A DNA stretch of 14,700 nucleotides, from positions 1 to 14,700 of the forward strand of contig JAPUJS010000532.1 of the NCBI GenBank assembly GCA_027296045.1, written 5' to 3'. The notes below the pieces were generated by a model. It was not told the origin of the DNA and made no database searches. It was given only the letters and a program-made list of their open reading frames with translations. The position numbers were made by a program, and so were the translations under genes. Origin of the DNA: a bacterium. GTDB taxonomy: Bacteria; Latescibacterota; UBA2968. Below, piece by piece: positions 14,673 to 14,700 of the stretch; the first letter of the stretch is position 1, and the number at the start of each line of letters is the position of its first letter.

Positions 14673-14700
14673 ATGCCAGTATCTATTGTTGGGGATTTCA
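14673..14700 (+). CDS. Possible 5' end of a divergent plus-strand gene (cut by the window edge)
   Basis: An ATG at 14,673 opens nine codons (MPVSIVGDF) before the window ends. The divergent promoter and the hairpins upstream would suit a gene with a structured leader. There is no good ribosome-binding site close to the ATG; AAGGA occurs about 30 bases upstream, which is too far. The stretch is too short to assign a product, and it may not be coding. Confidence 0.2.

Noticed and set aside
14535..14700. tRNA gene near the hairpins
   Set aside because: No TTCGANNC arm, acceptor stem or 76-base cloverleaf could be drawn; the TTCGC in the first stem is fully paired.

Overview
The window looks like bacterial chromosomal DNA from an uncultured, probably Gram-negative lineage. 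The evidence is two LolC/LolE-type lipoprotein-release permeases, a WecA/WbpL-type lipid-carrier transferase and an O-antigen-ligase-like protein. GC content is moderate by eye. The mix of a sulfatase-like protein, a Gfo/Idh/MocA dehydrogenase, a UVR-motif protein and secreted repeat proteins recalls Latescibacterota-, Poribacteria- or Planctomycetota-like genomes. That placement is from memory of gene content only and is weak. I see no rRNA, tRNA, CRISPR array, transposase or insertion sequence.

Layout: everything from about 14,435 down to position 1 is one tightly packed minus-strand gene train of eleven genes. Adjacent genes either overlap by up to 14 nt or are separated by no more than about 32 nt. 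It opens with a near-consensus sigma70-type promoter (TTGACA-17-CATATT, 14,435 to 14,407). In transcription order the genes are: a UVR-motif protein (13,602-14,354); a family 2 glycosyltransferase (12,630-13,595); an atypical SDR/epimerase-like protein (11,741-12,619); a polyprenyl-phosphate sugar-1-phosphate transferase (10,714-11,754); two tandem LolC/E permeases (9,462-10,724 and 8,200-9,447); a Gfo/Idh/MocA oxidoreductase with a TTG start (7,064-8,167); a sulfatase-like protein fused to a VanZ-like membrane domain (4,603-7,059); a secreted protein with thirteen GxDxY repeats (2,813-4,591); a HEAT-repeat protein (1,954-2,796); and an O-antigen-ligase/TPR protein that runs off the left edge (1-1,957).

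The right end (14,466-14,700) is not convincingly coding. It holds a second, divergent promoter on the plus strand (TTGACA-17-CATACT, 14,498-14,526). This is followed by a perfect 10-bp inverted repeat and a second GC-rich hairpin, and perhaps by the first codons of a plus-strand gene at 14,673.

Working together (inference): the transferase would start a glycan on a lipid carrier, the GT2 enzyme would extend it, the SDR and Gfo/Idh enzymes would supply or modify sugars, and the O-antigen-ligase-like protein would transfer or polymerise the product. The Lol-type permeases, the membrane-anchored sulfatase-VanZ protein and the two exported repeat proteins point to the cell envelope as the site of action. 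The least familiar parts are the sulfatase-VanZ fusion with Thr at the usual Cys/Ser position, the GxDxY-repeat protein beside it, and the structured element between the divergent promoters.
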